NCBI RefSeq assembly: GCF_029212375.1
Contig: NZ_JARGNU010000012.1
Location: forward strand, 56,649 to 120,648
Length of the DNA: 64,000 nt
Origin: Zhongshania sp.
GTDB taxonomy: Bacteria > Pseudomonadota > Gammaproteobacteria > Pseudomonadales > Spongiibacteraceae
Direction of reading: 5' to 3'
Positions 63,271 through 64,000 of the stretch are shown one piece after another (the stretch's first letter is position 1; the number at the start of each line of letters is the position of its first letter). Both the position numbers and the translations under genes were made by a program. The notes beneath the pieces were generated by a model. It did no database searches and was not told the DNA's origin. It saw nothing but the letters and a program-made list of their open reading frames with translations.

Positions 63271-63879
63271 ATGATGATGCTACATAAACAGAAAGTATTA
63301 CTTGCCGTAGGTATCTTGGGTGTTATTGGCGCAAGCCCACTGTACGCCAAAGATTTTAGCTACACCTATGTTGAGGGCGGTTTTGCTGATGTGGATATCG
63401 ACAATGAAGACGCCGACTATATTTATGGCGGCGGCTCTCTAGCGCTGGATAAGAATATTTTTGTGCGGGGCTCTTTGGGTAATCTTGATGTCGATAAAAA
63501 CCTAGAGTTTGACACGGTCAGTATTGGTGTTGGCCACCCCATGAGAATGTCGGAGCGCAGTGATTTAGTTTTTGCGCTGGATTACAGCTTTGCTGAGTCA
63601 AGCAGCAAGATTCCCGCGCTGGACAATTACGATGTTGATACCTTAACCGGTAGTGCTATGACCAGAACGTGGTTGACCAATAATATTGAAGGTAATTTGA
63701 TGGGTGGCTTAGCCTACCAAGACGCAGATTACGGCGGCTCAGATAGCGGCGCGATCCTCGGTGCGGGTATTCGAGTTTACGTGGTGCCACAGTTTTCGGT
63801 TGCCGCCAATATAAGCCGCAGCTTTATCGGTGACTTAGATACCGATGAAATCGGTTTAAATGCTCGCTTACAGTTTTAA
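63271..63879 (+). CDS. Outer-membrane beta-barrel protein
   Basis: A 202-residue exported protein with a signal peptide (MMMLHKQKVLLAVGILGVIG, cut after YAK) and eight or so amphipathic strands typical of small OmpA/OmpX-like barrels (SYTYVEGGFADVDI, IFVRGSLGNLDVD, QFSVAANISRSFIGDLD). The last residue is Phe, the usual barrel end recognised by BamA. Many Asp residues face the loops. Function unknown. Confidence 0.82.
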   Translation: MMMLHKQKVLLAVGILGVIGASPLYAKDFSYTYVEGGFADVDIDNEDADYIYGGGSLALDKNIFVRGSLGNLDVDKNLEFDTVSIGVGHPMRMSERSDLVFALDYSFAESSSKIPALDNYDVDTLTGSAMTRTWLTNNIEGNLMGGLAYQDADYGGSDSGAILGAGIRVYVVPQFSVAANISRSFIGDLDTDEIGLNARLQF

Positions 63880-63895
63880 TTAAATACTTGTTTAC

Positions 63896-63922
63896 AAAAA
63901 AGGCGCCAGTGGCGCCTTTTTT
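63896..63922 (+). terminator. Terminator after the outer-membrane protein gene
   Basis: GGCGCC/GGCGCC around AGT, with A6 before and T6 after; likely works in both directions. The remaining bases to 64000 hold no complete gene. Confidence 0.9.
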
Positions 63923-64000
63923 GTTGCTGGGTTTTACCGAAATCCTGTAACCGTCCGGCAAACCCACCTTCCCATCCTATTTTAAGATAGTAGCCTTGGT

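Overview
The window is a stretch of gammaproteobacterial chromosome. The gene content and order (hisBHAF, panM-mutY-yggX, rhodanese-grxC-secB-trmL, ntrB-ntrC near glnA, thiI, typA, gpmI-envC-ctpA) fit a marine, Cellvibrionales/Spongiibacteraceae-like bacterium; that family placement is inference from gene content and was not tested by any search. The striking feature is a filamentous-phage (inovirus) prophage present as two head-to-tail copies, each exactly 7442 bp, in the 3' end of a tRNA-Phe gene.

Layout. 1-3.1 kb: end of an acyl-CoA catabolic operon (biotin-dependent carboxyltransferase, acyl-CoA dehydrogenase, SDR reductase) resembling acyclic-terpene or leucine degradation. 3.1-8.3 kb: a SAM/one-carbon block on the minus strand (ArsR-methyltransferase regulator, metK, ahcY, metF), interrupted by a four-helix-bundle (S23-type) gene flanked by 25-bp inverted repeats. 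8.3-19.4 kb: housekeeping and envelope genes (rlmJ, fbp, ggt, cytochrome b561, YceI, ABC1 kinase, Nramp-like transporter, SET protein, dienelactone hydrolase, ferredoxin, coaD). 19.9-24.6 kb: a four-gene archaic (Csu-type, spore coat U) chaperone-usher pilus operon. 24644-39527: the tandem prophage. 39528-39603: tRNA-Phe. 39.7-44.3 kb: panM-mutY-yggX and hisBHAF. 44.4-50.6 kb: ctpA, envC, gpmI, then rhodanese-grxC-secB-trmL. 50.7-55.8 kb: ntrC, ntrB, a DUF4124 protein and glnA with a sigma54/NtrC-type control region. 55.8-64 kb: thiI, a thioesterase, a sodium symporter, typA, pip, dtd and an outer-membrane beta-barrel protein.

Each phage unit reads, on the minus strand: early promoter, small membrane protein, 33-residue zinc-ribbon peptide, 132-aa protein, replication initiator, ssDNA-binding protein, 98-aa membrane protein, a 45-aa leaderless major coat protein followed by a terminator, a 25-aa minor coat peptide, gpIII-like adsorption protein, gpVI-like protein, Zot/gpI ATPase, a long hairpin, a separately promoted 102-aa gene, a hairpin-rich presumptive origin/packaging region, and a tyrosine integrase. 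A Cro/C1-type regulator runs the other way. Its reading frame crosses the attachment core, so the protein has one C-terminus (138 aa) at a phage-phage junction or in the circular phage and another (112 aa) at the host junction. This resembles the integration-dependent immunity switches known from mycobacteriophages and is the best candidate here for an undescribed regulatory system. Other observations worth following are the inverted-repeat-flanked S23 gene with a nearby gene-less element of the same repeat, the operator pair bracketing the phage early promoter, and the leaderless ArsR-methyltransferase regulator with a 24-bp palindrome.
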